Numbered from the stretch's first letter, positions 38,972-47,805 are shown. The stretch: 64,000 nt of DNA from Psychromonas sp. SP041 (GCF_000470315.2 NZ_CBRF02000009.1:1-64000); one strand, 5' to 3'. Translations and numbers: made by a program. The notes: generated from the sequence alone by a model not told the origin.

Positions 38972-41167
38972 TTATACATTTTTTTGAGCTTTCAATAGAT
39001 CTTCTAATCGATTACCTGCTGCTTGATTTTCAAGAATTTCCATTACTTTTTCTGCAACAACACTGCCTCCTTCGATAGGCGGTAAACCTCCTTGATAAAT
39101 GTTGGTAATTAATGTGTATTCATAACGAATTTTTTCATGTTCACTGTAAGTTGCTGCAGCCTTTTTTGCCTGTTCGTCTTTCAGTTTTAATACCAAATAA
39201 GCTGACATACTTTTTGAAGAAAGTGCATCGCCACCTGGTCTCTCTCCTGCCAATAAAATAGCAATATTACAATCCAATACATCAGCAATACATTCCGCTA
39301 ATTTAACCCGACCAAAGTGTGCAACGATAGGCTCCCCTAGTGAGTAATTACGGCTTTTTAACCCATCCATTAATACTGGTATCATATCCGGAACATTATG
39401 ATGTATGGCTTCAGCTGATAACCCATCTGTAATGATAATTTGTACATCATTACCTTCAGCAGAAAGGCTGTCTAAATCAACTTTTGAAAGTTTGGAGCCT
39501 ACTTCAGGATTTTTTAAATGTTCAGCATGGTCGATAGCCGTAGTAACAAACTCTCTAAATTTAAAGCCAGTGAACAGTTCTGGTTTTAAATGTGAATGCA
39601 CCGCTTCACGCCCTACCGATTGGTTAATTCGAATCACTTCTTGTACTTTATGTGCAGGACGTGGACCTGCATTTTCAAATCCAGGTGCATTTGGGGTCGC
39701 TTCATGTAGACGTTGAAACTCTAAATCACTCTTGATAAACAACCTTGGGTTTCCCCAGTTTGGACCGCGCTCAACGTTACCATCGGTATGTTGAATATAA
39801 ATACCTTTTTGAACTGCCCATTGTAAAAACTCAGGCGCAGGATTACGGTGATATATTTCCCTTAAGGTTTGATCGTCGTGCCCTGAATTCACAAAGTGAG
39901 CAAGCATACGATCGGTACCTAAATAGATATCCATAAAGAAGTTTGCCCCTGCCGCTGTAGCCAATTGCACAGCCATTTGCTGACCTTCTAAATGTGAGTT
40001 TGAATGTAAGGTATAACTTGGGCTGATGCCCATCGGTAAGCCTAAGAGTTTCCCCATGAAGTGGTCTTGAAGTGTCGATACCATTAATTCAAAGTCATTA
40101 AGATGTGTTTCTGGACCAATGAAACCTGTTGCGTTATTGACCATAAAAGGATCATAACGTCGGCATAGTCCGTAACATAATGCTTCGCAAGTCGCCATAT
40201 CCATACCGTTATGTTTACGGTAAGTCATTTCACTGCCTTGACCTGTTTCAAAGTACATAAATTGATCCGCTATATCTTTTAGCGGACCTTCATTTTTCAT
40301 GGTTTCCACAGCTTGATCTAAAAACTCTACCGTTACGTCGAACTCTCCGGTTAATGTTTCATCTGTACCTGCAAAGCTTTGGAATAAGATTTCAACCGGT
40401 GCTCCCTGTTTTAAGGCAGTAAGTTGACTTTTAATATGCCCAAGTACACAAATTTGAGTGGGAGCGCCTGTTTCGCGACGCAACTTATCTATATGCCAAA
40501 GCATAGCGGCTATATTATCGACTGACCCATCAGATGGGTTAACACCAATTAAACAGTCGCCCATTCCCATGGCTAAATCGTTATAAACCATCATCGAAAT
40601 AGCATCTAAATTATCTTTAGGATGATTAGGTTGAAGACGAAATGACAGTGTTTTAGGCGTACCAATCAAGGTTCTTGCTTTAGTTGGCCGAAATATTTTA
40701 CCGGGTAAATAAACTAATTCATGTACATCCATTAACTTGGTTAAAGCGGATGCCATGACAGGTGTTAATGCTAAACCAATCGCAGCCACTCGCGTTCCAT
40801 TACTGGCGAGCAAATGATCTTTAAGATCGCCCATAGTCATATGGGCAATACTTTGAAACAGTTCAAGATCTATCTCATAACCAGCACGCATGACAGAGTC
40901 AACACTGCCATCATCAGCAGTTAACGGATTATCATAAAGGTACTGCAATGTTAAAGAAGCTAGAATTGCTCTTGCCGCTTCTCTATCCATTGCATTTTTG
41001 GGTGCAAGGTCAGTTGTCCTATCCCCCGCTTTACTAATATCAGCGGCTCCTAATAGTTTTTTAAGCCCTTCAAAGTAAAAAATTTCATTCAATATTTTGA
41101 AAGAATAAACTTCATCAGGCCCTGGAACGGGAACATGAATATCTTTAAGTGGGATAATCTTTTTCAT
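38972..41167 (-). CDS. Ethanolamine ammonia-lyase, fused EutB-EutC
   Basis: Adenosylcobalamin-dependent lyase converting ethanolamine to acetaldehyde and ammonia. In E. coli and Salmonella the large (EutB, 453 aa) and small (EutC, 295 aa) subunits are separate; here both are in one 731-residue chain. The EutB part (about 30-480) keeps the substrate-binding residues: Arg177 and Gln179 (FRLQPN), Asn210 (GVNPSDG), Glu307 (YFETGQGSE) and Asp368 (QDHFMGKL). The EutC part (about 500-725) has QIIITDGLSAEAI, HFGRVKLAE, LLAGERPGGDALSS and ITNIYQGGLPPIEGG. No frameshift is needed. It lies 17 bp after eutA. Confidence 0.92.
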   Translation of the reverse strand: MKKIIPLKDIHVPVPGPDEVYSFKILNEIFYFEGLKKLLGAADISKAGDRTTDLAPKNAMDREAARAILASLTLQYLYDNPLTADDGSVDSVMRAGYEIDLELFQSIAHMTMGDLKDHLLASNGTRVAAIGLALTPVMASALTKLMDVHELVYLPGKIFRPTKARTLIGTPKTLSFRLQPNHPKDNLDAISMMVYNDLAMGMGDCLIGVNPSDGSVDNIAAMLWHIDKLRRETGAPTQICVLGHIKSQLTALKQGAPVEILFQSFAGTDETLTGEFDVTVEFLDQAVETMKNEGPLKDIADQFMYFETGQGSEMTYRKHNGMDMATCEALCYGLCRRYDPFMVNNATGFIGPETHLNDFELMVSTLQDHFMGKLLGLPMGISPSYTLHSNSHLEGQQMAVQLATAAGANFFMDIYLGTDRMLAHFVNSGHDDQTLREIYHRNPAPEFLQWAVQKGIYIQHTDGNVERGPNWGNPRLFIKSDLEFQRLHEATPNAPGFENAGPRPAHKVQEVIRINQSVGREAVHSHLKPELFTGFKFREFVTTAIDHAEHLKNPEVGSKLSKVDLDSLSAEGNDVQIIITDGLSAEAIHHNVPDMIPVLMDGLKSRNYSLGEPIVAHFGRVKLAECIADVLDCNIAILLAGERPGGDALSSKSMSAYLVLKLKDEQAKKAAATYSEHEKIRYEYTLITNIYQGGLPPIEGGSVVAEKVMEILENQAAGNRLEDLLKAQKNV

Positions 41168-41184
41168 TAAATAAACCTTAAATT

Positions 41185-42624
41185 CTAATAAATACCATAA
41201 AAAGAAACGGGTACAACGCCGCGATACGGACTTCCAATATTTACAAACTGTGCATTACGATCTGGTATTTCATCTATGATCATTAATTTAGCGGATGATT
41301 TTCCCCAGTCCGTTGCATAGTTACCTAATGCTTTCCCAAAATTTCCGGGTACCAATATCACTAACGGTAAATCAATAGTGAGTGTCGCTAATGCTTGATT
41401 TATTCGATCACCAAGCGTTTTAATTTGTTGCAAAGAAGCAGGTAAAGCTCCCCCTTCTGAATCAGTTACTGGTAGCATTTGAATACAAGCTTTACCACTA
41501 CGCTGTGCAACAACAGAAATAGAATTAAGAAGATCAGATAAGTCACAAGACATACTGAGTCGAGCAACAATAGGGACATCATTTAAAGGCAGTGCCGAGG
41601 TGTCTGGTAAAAATAAAGTTGCACCTGAAATTTCAGTATTATGAAGCGTCAACCCGTACACAGTTGCTCTACCCATATTTTCTGGGCGAATTGTTGTTAT
41701 TTGTTTAGAAAAGAAAGGATCGGAGATAATTCTTTTAGCTAGGTCGATACCTAAATCACCATAAAAGGTGGTACTAGGTATCGGTTCGTTTTCAGTGATT
41801 TTATAAATAAGTTCGCCTACACCACCGGAAAATGTAATCAGAGGTGAATCAACGTTTGGAGGCAGTATAAAAGAAGTTTGGCAAAGACGCTGGCCAATAT
41901 CGCTTTCAAAAAATGCTAGGCTTCCCCGAGCGATGGCTTTTAGTGCTTCAATGTAAAGGTCGAGGATTTTATTGAGGGTGCCAGCACAAAGAGTATCGCC
42001 AATTTCATTAGTTACCCCGATATGGTTTAACATTGAATAACCGTATTCAGAGATATTAATTAAGCGGTAAGTCCCTGGTTCAAACTGAAAATGCCTAGCG
42101 CCAATATAAAAACATCCCGTTGTTTTGACTTGTCCATTTTGACCTGCTGCGGGATTAGTTGTGCCGCCACCAATATCGAGATTAACGAGTGTTTCGTTCT
42201 TAAAGTGTCGAGATAATAATGCAGCACACCCCATGAAGGCTAACCATGACTCAAGGTTTGGATCATCAACCGTTGCAATAACAGCTTGTCCGATACGCTC
42301 TTTAATTAAAGCGGCAATATGCACTGAGTTTTGTTGTAAAGCAGCTAAACCAGTAATGATCACTCCGCCAGAAAAAATGTTATCGCCTTTTTCTAACCAA
42401 GTATCTAATAGTTCAGCGATAGCGGATGCGTCAATTTCAGCACCTTTAAAAGGCGTAAATTCAACATTAGAGCGATAGACAATTTCTGGTGCAGAGAATG
42501 CCATTCGACCTGTCGCAGAGTTCATTCCAACGCCTGCCACCGCGATCATCGCACTGCTAGTGGTTGAACCGAAATCCATCCCTATCATTTTTACTTGTTC
42601 TTTTATGTTTTGACTATTTTCCAT
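41185..42624 (-). CDS. eutA: Ethanolamine ammonia-lyase reactivase EutA
   Basis: Actin/Hsp70-fold ATPase that exchanges damaged cobalamin out of ethanolamine ammonia-lyase. The protein (479 residues with this start) has the phosphate-1 loop GMDFGSTTSSAM, the phosphate-2 region NLDIGGGTTNPAA, ITFSGGVGELIYK and the C-terminal PGNFGKALGNY ... IDEIPDRNAQFVNIGSPYRGVVPVSFYG, parallel to E. coli EutA. The start is uncertain: ATG 42624, 42636 or one further in all lack a perfect site. It is the first gene of the operon, with a 22-bp palindrome 253 bp upstream. Confidence 0.9.
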   Translation of the reverse strand: MENSQNIKEQVKMIGMDFGSTTSSAMIAVAGVGMNSATGRMAFSAPEIVYRSNVEFTPFKGAEIDASAIAELLDTWLEKGDNIFSGGVIITGLAALQQNSVHIAALIKERIGQAVIATVDDPNLESWLAFMGCAALLSRHFKNETLVNLDIGGGTTNPAAGQNGQVKTTGCFYIGARHFQFEPGTYRLINISEYGYSMLNHIGVTNEIGDTLCAGTLNKILDLYIEALKAIARGSLAFFESDIGQRLCQTSFILPPNVDSPLITFSGGVGELIYKITENEPIPSTTFYGDLGIDLAKRIISDPFFSKQITTIRPENMGRATVYGLTLHNTEISGATLFLPDTSALPLNDVPIVARLSMSCDLSDLLNSISVVAQRSGKACIQMLPVTDSEGGALPASLQQIKTLGDRINQALATLTIDLPLVILVPGNFGKALGNYATDWGKSSAKLMIIDEIPDRNAQFVNIGSPYRGVVPVSFYGIY

Positions 42625-43331
42625 ATGCCTATACATCACCTTGAACAACTTGAGTGCAACTGCAATCAAAAGATATGTTCAAAACAAGAGCATTATTTAT
42701 ACCAAGTGTTTGATCTATGCTAAATTTTTGTTCTCTATTCTATTTAAAATAAATGTATTGGGTTGTTGATAACAACGCATTTATTTTAAAAAATAACCAA
42801 TAAAAAACACTTTTAATACCATTTCTTTTAAACATTAAAAAAGCGCTCCCCTTTAGAAGAAATAAGCTTCTATTAATAATTAAGTGGTCACTTAATTAAA
42901 ATGAATAACAGCTTTTTATCATGATAATTTTTATTTGATTTTTCGATAAAAATTTAAGTTTCATGAATTTTAAATTTAATGGTATTTAAGGTGTTTTTTA
43001 ATTTAAATTGGAGTTTATTCTAGATTGGTACTGCTTACTTATTAAACAAATCCGAAAAAAGCACCATGTCAGCGCATTAATAATATTCGATTTCGCACTA
43101 TTTAGGATCGCATTTAAACATTAGTGATTACATGTGGTTTATTACGTACATGTGAGAAGTATAATAAAAAGTTTAAATCGCATGTTATCCGGAACAGTAA
43201 AGGCTAGGTCTATGTTTATTGTTCTATCAAACAGAAATGCTATCTGATTTTGACTATCTTCTGGGAGGGCGTTTATCGCTATAGTATTCAGAGCACTGAT
43301 AAAAAAGGTCAATTTATCCATACAAGTAATT
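42625..43331. other. Long leader region before eutA
   Basis: About 700 bp without a gene. It holds the palindrome at 42877-42898 and repeated TACATGTG words at 43130-43153. I looked for a B12 riboswitch (B12 box GCCACTG) and saw none. Confidence 0.6.
42877..42898. promoter_or_regulatory. Operator-like palindrome upstream of eutA
   Basis: TAATTAAGTG (42877-42886), GT, CACTTAATTA (42889-42898): arms of ten bases are perfectly complementary. The centre AGTGGTCACT resembles operators of GntR-type regulators. No regulator gene is adjacent. It lies 253 bp from the proposed eutA start. Confidence 0.55.
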
Positions 43332-43545
43332 AATACCGATTATATTATCTAAATTTTGCACGGGAAAACTATTCAATTCAAGGCGTAAATTGAGCCTTTC
43401 GAAGATTAACTTCGTTAATCGTCTATCGGAGAATTAACCAAAAGAGGTTAATGCTTTAATGACTGTTCCCTTTACGAAATTTACAACGAGGAAATGGGCT
43501 GTTTTAACAAGTAAAATAGATAAGCTATTTATTGTGATTGGTATA
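43332..43545 (+). repeat. MITE-like repeat family 1, copy D (long form)
   Basis: About 214 bp from ATACCGATTATATTATCTA to ATTGTGATTGGTATA. It contains the central palindrome AAGATTAACTTCGTTAATC (43400-43418). It is nearly the reverse complement of copy E at 50603-50824. The left end has lost about eight bases relative to other copies. Confidence 0.9.
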
Positions 43546-43564
43546 ATATTTTCTGATAACTCGT

Positions 43565-43754
43565 ATCTATACTCTTTACCATTCAAAGTGCGAAATCCAG
43601 CAAACGGTGAAGTGAACAAGTCCTAGGCAGAAAGAATAAGCTATAACGGTTTAAATCGACATTTTCTAACAACGAAAGTGTTTACTTCACCGATTGTCCT
43701 GTGGGTCGTTAGCTTGAAAAGCAACTCTGCGCTGCAACCTTCGATAAGAACTAA
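43565..43754 (+). repeat. Dispersed repeat family 2, copy 2
   Basis: Matches 33445-33630 in opposite orientation. It contains an internal inverted repeat CGGTGAAGTGAAC (43605-43617) and GTTTACTTCACCG (43680-43692) with one mismatch, able to form a large hairpin. It lies 20 bp behind MITE copy D. Confidence 0.75.
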
Positions 43755-43785
43755 CCAGAGTTATAAAGCCTGAGAAATGTGGAAT

Positions 43786-44028
43786 TTATAATGAGGTTGG
43801 AAATCGGCTTATTTTACAATACGCCTTTTTTTTCTGTAAGGCTTTTAACTTACTTCTTAACTTATGACCTTTCTTGTCTGTATATATAACACGCATATTC
43901 TTTTTAGCTGTCGTAATTTTCGCATCAATTTTTAAACATAAGCTTTTAGATACTTTGGTATTTTGTTTGGCCATGATATTGCTTGATATAATAAGCACAC
44001 AGGTAAATAAAATGATTTTATTAAACAT
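43786..44028 (-). CDS. Small secreted basic protein, 80 aa
   Basis: Signal peptide MFNKIILFTCVLIISSNIMA, mature part of about 60 residues rich in lysine with two cysteines (SLCLKIDAKITTAKKNMRVIYTDKKGHKL ... KKAYCKISRFP), which could form one disulfide. Small periplasmic proteins with the same layout occur in marine gammaproteobacteria, but I know no function. Ribosome binding site AGGAAA is well spaced before ATG 44028. It lies between repeats and the DUF6515-like gene. Confidence 0.65.
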   Translation of the reverse strand: MFNKIILFTCVLIISSNIMAKQNTKVSKSLCLKIDAKITTAKKNMRVIYTDKKGHKLRSKLKALQKKKAYCKISRFPTSL

Positions 44029-44280
44029 AGTATTTCCTACTTTTAATCAAATAAATGTAAGACGAGAGGATCTATTAAACGTAAATCACAATTTAACAAT
44101 ACGCAAATTTAGCGAAGAATCATCAATAAATACATATTAAAACTCATTATCTTAGAATAGTAATAACGAATTAACATTATCACTTTTACAATACAAAACC
44201 TTTCCTCTTCAATAAAAAATTTCCGCTAAAAAATAGGTTTAAATGACCAGTGAATAAGCAACTAACAACGCATTTATGAT

Positions 44281-44321
44281 TTAATCTAACGAGTATTAAA
44301 ATGTTAATCTCGTTAGATTAA
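44281..44321. terminator. Hairpin behind the DUF6515-like gene
   Basis: Perfect 13-bp stem TTAATCTAACGAG / CTCGTTAGATTAA around a 15-base loop. It has no T run, so it may be a terminator, an mRNA-stabilising hairpin or an operator. It lies 64 bp beyond the gene ending at 44385. Confidence 0.5.
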
Positions 44322-44384
44322 TTGTTGGCATAAAGACTACAATTCAGAAATGAAGTACAGCATTTACTATTTAAAAATAAAGAC

Positions 44385-45296
44385 TTAATCTAGCTTCACT
44401 GCTAAATAATCAACATCATTATCCGATGATTGAGGAAGAAAATAGATATTTTGATATTTAAAGTATTGTTCCCCGTTAACAACAACTAATTCAGCGCCTT
44501 CAGGTAATACTGAGTAACGTTGCCCAAGCTCAAAATAATCACTTTGTTGTTGCTCATATTGTGTTTCGTCAGTTACTGACAATGTAGTTGTATCATTAAA
44601 TGGCGCTTCTACCACTTGGTAATAAGCACCAGCAGTAATATAGTAAATACCTTGGAAGAAGTAATAATGATGTCCATTAACAAACAGATTTTCAAAGCCA
44701 TGTGGTAAATAACGGATTTTCAGCCCTACCGGAGGGTGTACGACGGTATATCCATTATTTAAATAACGATAATATAACCCACTACTAAAAATAAAAGAAA
44801 GGCCTCCAAAACTAAGACGACGACCATTTCTTGGTAGTTTATGACTCCTTAAGCCTATTTTATAAATGGCACGTTTACGAAAACTTTTACTGCGTTTAGT
44901 TTTTAAGTTTTTCGCCGCTATTAACCTTTTAGCCTTCTGTTTGTTACGCACCGCTTTATTTGGTGGTAATACTGACGTTTTTATTGTCGAGCGGTTTTTC
45001 TGAACAGCACGAGTATGAATGTTCCTATTAACATAAGTCTTTGAATTTTTATGCCTAATTGCATTTTTCTTATCCAACCTATTTTCTTTATGGCGAGCCG
45101 CACGGTTTTTAGGTAATACAGTGCTACTACCATAAAGAAGACGTTTACGTGTTATTTTGTCTGTTTTAGACTCAATTTTTTTGTGTACAAAGGATCTTTT
45201 TTGATGCTTTTTATTGTCTCTACTTTCAGCTGAACTAATACTTGGAAATACCATGATTAGACTTATGACAATAGGTAATAAGAATGCTAATTTCAT
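44385..45296 (-). CDS. Secreted DUF6515-like protein with basic N-terminal half
   Basis: Precursor of 303 residues with signal peptide (MKLAFLLPIVISLIMVFPSISSA). Residues about 25-160 are extremely rich in Lys/Arg/Asn with a loose repeat TVLPKNRAARHK ... SVLPPNKAVRNK. The C-terminal half repeats a Tyr-rich module, VGLKIRYLPHGFENLFVNGHHYYFFQGIYYI and GQRYSVLPEGAELVVVNGEQYFKYQNIYFLP, as in DUF6515. It is probably a cell-envelope protein of unknown role. ATG 45296 has AAGGA upstream; the longer frame lacks a site. Confidence 0.75.
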   Translation of the reverse strand: MKLAFLLPIVISLIMVFPSISSAESRDNKKHQKRSFVHKKIESKTDKITRKRLLYGSSTVLPKNRAARHKENRLDKKNAIRHKNSKTYVNRNIHTRAVQKNRSTIKTSVLPPNKAVRNKQKAKRLIAAKNLKTKRSKSFRKRAIYKIGLRSHKLPRNGRRLSFGGLSFIFSSGLYYRYLNNGYTVVHPPVGLKIRYLPHGFENLFVNGHHYYFFQGIYYITAGAYYQVVEAPFNDTTTLSVTDETQYEQQQSDYFELGQRYSVLPEGAELVVVNGEQYFKYQNIYFLPQSSDNDVDYLAVKLD

Positions 45297-45746
45297 TAGA
45301 GATCCTTTTAAAAAAGTAAATTTACAATCCATATTCATATAAATTGATACATTAAATAGTTGCTTACTAAATGATTAAGACCATGTTGAGTCCCTTTTTT
45401 AATTCAAATTTTATAAAACTATAAATGGTAAGTTGATTGTTCCATTGAATATAATGTTATGACAACAACAAGCAGTCTTTAGTTGCACACTTCCTTTCAT
45501 CGCTTATTTAAACGTAATATCATTATGTTACAAGATACAAAACGAAAATTGATATCTTACTATCCTTCATATTTCGCCATGTAAAAAAATAAAATTTGTT
45601 AATAAAAAATGATAGATAAAAAAATAAATTTGAATTGCATTACGATGATCAGTGCTAAATACCTAGATATTTTTTGATCTCGAATAAATAATAAAAAGCT
45701 CAACAAGTTATTCTAAAGTTTGATAGAGTAATTAAAGTGTTAAAAG
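45297..45746. other. Divergent intergenic region
   Basis: 450 bp of AT-rich DNA between the DUF6515-like gene and the iterons before the ABC transporter. I see no gene, terminator or family repeat. Confidence 0.55.
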
Positions 45747-45806
45747 GATTAACATCTGCTTATAAAAATTAACAAATACTTATAAGAATTAACATCGACT
45801 TGTAAA
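45747..45806 (+). repeat. Three 20-bp direct repeats upstream of the ABC transporter
   Basis: Units GATTAACATCTGCTTATAAA, AATTAACAAATACTTATAAG and AATTAACATCGACTTGTAAA follow each other without gaps. They end 100 bp before the binding-protein ATG. The period of about two helical turns would put bound proteins on one face of the DNA. Confidence 0.75.
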
Positions 45807-45906
45807 TAGGGATATCTAATTTAAATACAAGATACAAAAGTGCGGCACATTATGTTCTAGCCACCCTATGCACAAGTAAATTGTAAATAAAAATCAAGGA
45901 GAAAGT

Positions 45907-46734
45907 ATGAAGTTAGTAAAGAAAATATCATTAGTTGTTGCTTCCATTTCAGTACTCGGTGCATTTTCAAGCGCAAGTGCAGATCAATTAGATGATGTAA
46001 TCAGCCGTGGCACATTAAACTGTGGCGTCGTGCTTGATTTCCCACCAATGGGTTACACAGACAAAGATAACAAACCTGCCGGTTTTGATGTTGATTACTG
46101 TAACGATTTAGCCACTGTTTTAGGCGTAAAATCAAATGTTATCAACCTAACTTGGGGCGACCGAATCCCTTCATTAATTTCAGCTAAAACCGATGTAGTT
46201 ATTGGTTCGACGTCAGACTCATTAGCACGCGCTAAATCTGTTGGCTTTACTTACCCATACTTTGTTTTTAAGTTTCAAGTAATTTCTAAGAAAGGTGTGA
46301 AAATGACATCTTTTGCTGATCTTAAGGATGTAAAAGTAGGTGCAGCACTAGGTACAACCTATGAAACAGAATACTTCAACTATGCAGATGCACAAGGTTG
46401 GGGAAGAGATAATTATACCGCATTTAAATCAGAAAATGATGCATTCCTAGGACTATACCAAGGTAAAGTTGATGCGCTTATTTCTACTAACACTAATATC
46501 GCAACTAAACTAACTTCTGGTCAATTTGATGATTTTGTTGCAGGTCCTTATGTGCCAAATTACGATGATGTAGTAGGAATTATTGCTAAACGAAGTGAAC
46601 AAGCTTGGATTAAATACTTAAATCTTTTCTTAGTTCACCAAGTACGTGACGGTCGTTTAAACGAATTACATGTTAAGCATTTTGGTACGCCAGTTTCTGC
46701 TGATATGGTTAAAGCATTAAGAGAAAATAAGTAA
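45907..46734 (+). CDS. Polar amino acid ABC transporter, periplasmic binding protein
   Basis: Family-3 solute-binding protein of 275 residues with signal peptide (MKLVKKISLVVASISVLGAFSSASA). The mature protein shows GTLNCGVVLDFPPMGYTDKDNKPAGFDVDYCNDLA and the VVIGSTSDSLARAKSVGFTYPYF hinge typical of HisJ/GlnH-like proteins. The ligand cannot be assigned. Ribosome binding site CAAGGAGAAAGT is strong. First gene of a four-gene operon, separated by a stem-loop from the permeases, as is usual where the binding protein is made in excess. Confidence 0.93.
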   Translation: MKLVKKISLVVASISVLGAFSSASADQLDDVISRGTLNCGVVLDFPPMGYTDKDNKPAGFDVDYCNDLATVLGVKSNVINLTWGDRIPSLISAKTDVVIGSTSDSLARAKSVGFTYPYFVFKFQVISKKGVKMTSFADLKDVKVGAALGTTYETEYFNYADAQGWGRDNYTAFKSENDAFLGLYQGKVDALISTNTNIATKLTSGQFDDFVAGPYVPNYDDVVGIIAKRSEQAWIKYLNLFLVHQVRDGRLNELHVKHFGTPVSADMVKALRENK

Positions 46735-46766
46735 TTATTTTTGATTGTGTTAACTAAAAGTAAGTC

Positions 46767-46789
46767 ATCCTCCAGTTCTGCTGGAGGAT
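46767..46789 (+). terminator. Intra-operon stem-loop behind the binding-protein gene
   Basis: Perfect 9-bp stem ATCCTCCAG / CTGGAGGAT with loop TTCTG and no T run. It probably protects the 3' end of the binding-protein message or partly terminates transcription before the permease genes. Confidence 0.65.
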
Positions 46790-47133
46790 ATCAATTTAGA
46801 CATCCCAGGGTTAACCGACTACCCCATCTGTTATAAACCATCTGAAAATAAAAATAGAATCATACTCAAACATTATGCTTATTGTTATTGTTGAGTTATC
46901 AAAATCATTTAAGTTAGTCGTTCAGGTTCGTTGAGTTAGTTTAATAAAGTCAGTTAATAAGATCGTTTAATAAAGGGAAATAATTTATATCGCATTGTAT
47001 TAGTCATTAAAAAATACGTCATAGAAAGTTAATGATGCCCGATAATCACAATTATCAAAGACAATCATACAACAACATCAAATTTAATAGGTATGACTCA
47101 AAGCCAAATGGAAATGCTTTTAAAAGAGGATAT
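46790..47133. other. Gap inside the ABC operon
   Basis: 344 bp between the stem-loop and the first permease. The frame of the permease runs upstream to 47032 but that part lacks a ribosome binding site and membrane character. No other gene or repeat is seen. Confidence 0.5.
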
Positions 47134-47805
47134 ATGGATAATTATGAATTTCACTGGAATGTAGTATTCGATGCATTCCCACAACTATTAACAGGGGCAT
47201 TTACTACCGTTCATGTCTCTGTTTTATCAATGCTAGTAGGTATCATCATTGCCGTATTATTAGCATTGGGAAAAATGTCAGAAACCAAAGTTTTTTATCA
47301 TATTGCTAATATTTGGATAGAAATCGCAAGGAATACCCCTGCTCTTTTTCTTATCTACATGGCCTATTTTGGTTTAGGGGCTTATGGCATACATCTTAGC
47401 CCGTACGTCTCGGTTTTTTCTGCTTTAGTCTTTATAAATGCAGGTTACTTAGCAGAAACATTCAGGGGTGGTTTTCAGTCCATTCCTAAAACCCAATATA
47501 GCGCTGCAAAATCCTTAGGTATGAATAATATTAAAGTCTACCGCTACATCATTTTGCCACAAATGTTCCGTAGAATTTATCATCCAATGACCAATCAATT
47601 TGTTTGGTCAATACTAATGAGCTCACTTGGGATACTAGTTGGAATGAATGAATTATCTGGTGAAACACAACGATTGCAATCAACTTCATTCAGAACATTA
47701 GAGTTCTTTATGGTGGCCGCTGTTATGTATTATGTGATCACTAAATTGGTATTATTAGCCGCTGATTTGATTGCCAAAAAAGTATTTAAAGGGGAGATAT
47801 CATAA
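47134..47805 (+). CDS. Amino acid ABC transporter permease 1
   Basis: HisM/GlnP-type inner-membrane permease, 223 residues, about five helices. It has the EAA loop AAKSLGMNNIKVYRYIILPQMFRR, which contacts the ATPase, and the typical EIARNTPALFLIYMAYFGLG. ATG 47134 is chosen as AAAGAGGA lies just upstream; an upstream ATG at 47032 would add 34 hydrophilic residues with no site. Its stop overlaps the next ATG as TAATG. Confidence 0.92.
   Translation: MDNYEFHWNVVFDAFPQLLTGAFTTVHVSVLSMLVGIIIAVLLALGKMSETKVFYHIANIWIEIARNTPALFLIYMAYFGLGAYGIHLSPYVSVFSALVFINAGYLAETFRGGFQSIPKTQYSAAKSLGMNNIKVYRYIILPQMFRRIYHPMTNQFVWSILMSSLGILVGMNELSGETQRLQSTSFRTLEFFMVAAVMYYVITKLVLLAADLIAKKVFKGEIS

Noticed and set aside
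42625-43331. Adenosylcobalamin riboswitch before eutA
   Set aside because: Expected for a B12-dependent enzyme, but I found no B12 box (GCCACTG) or matching fold in the leader.
43434-43619. A 61-residue minus-strand frame
   Set aside because: It runs across the junction of MITE copy D and repeat family 2 and has no ribosome binding site.
43565-43754. Repeat family 2 as an integron attC site
   Set aside because: The large imperfect hairpin suggested attC, but GTTAGAA and GTTAGCT do not fit the GTTRRRY core, and no integron integrase or cassette array is present.
46767-46789. Full terminator inside the ABC operon
   Set aside because: The stem is strong but no T run follows, so it is more likely an mRNA-stabilising hairpin than a full stop.
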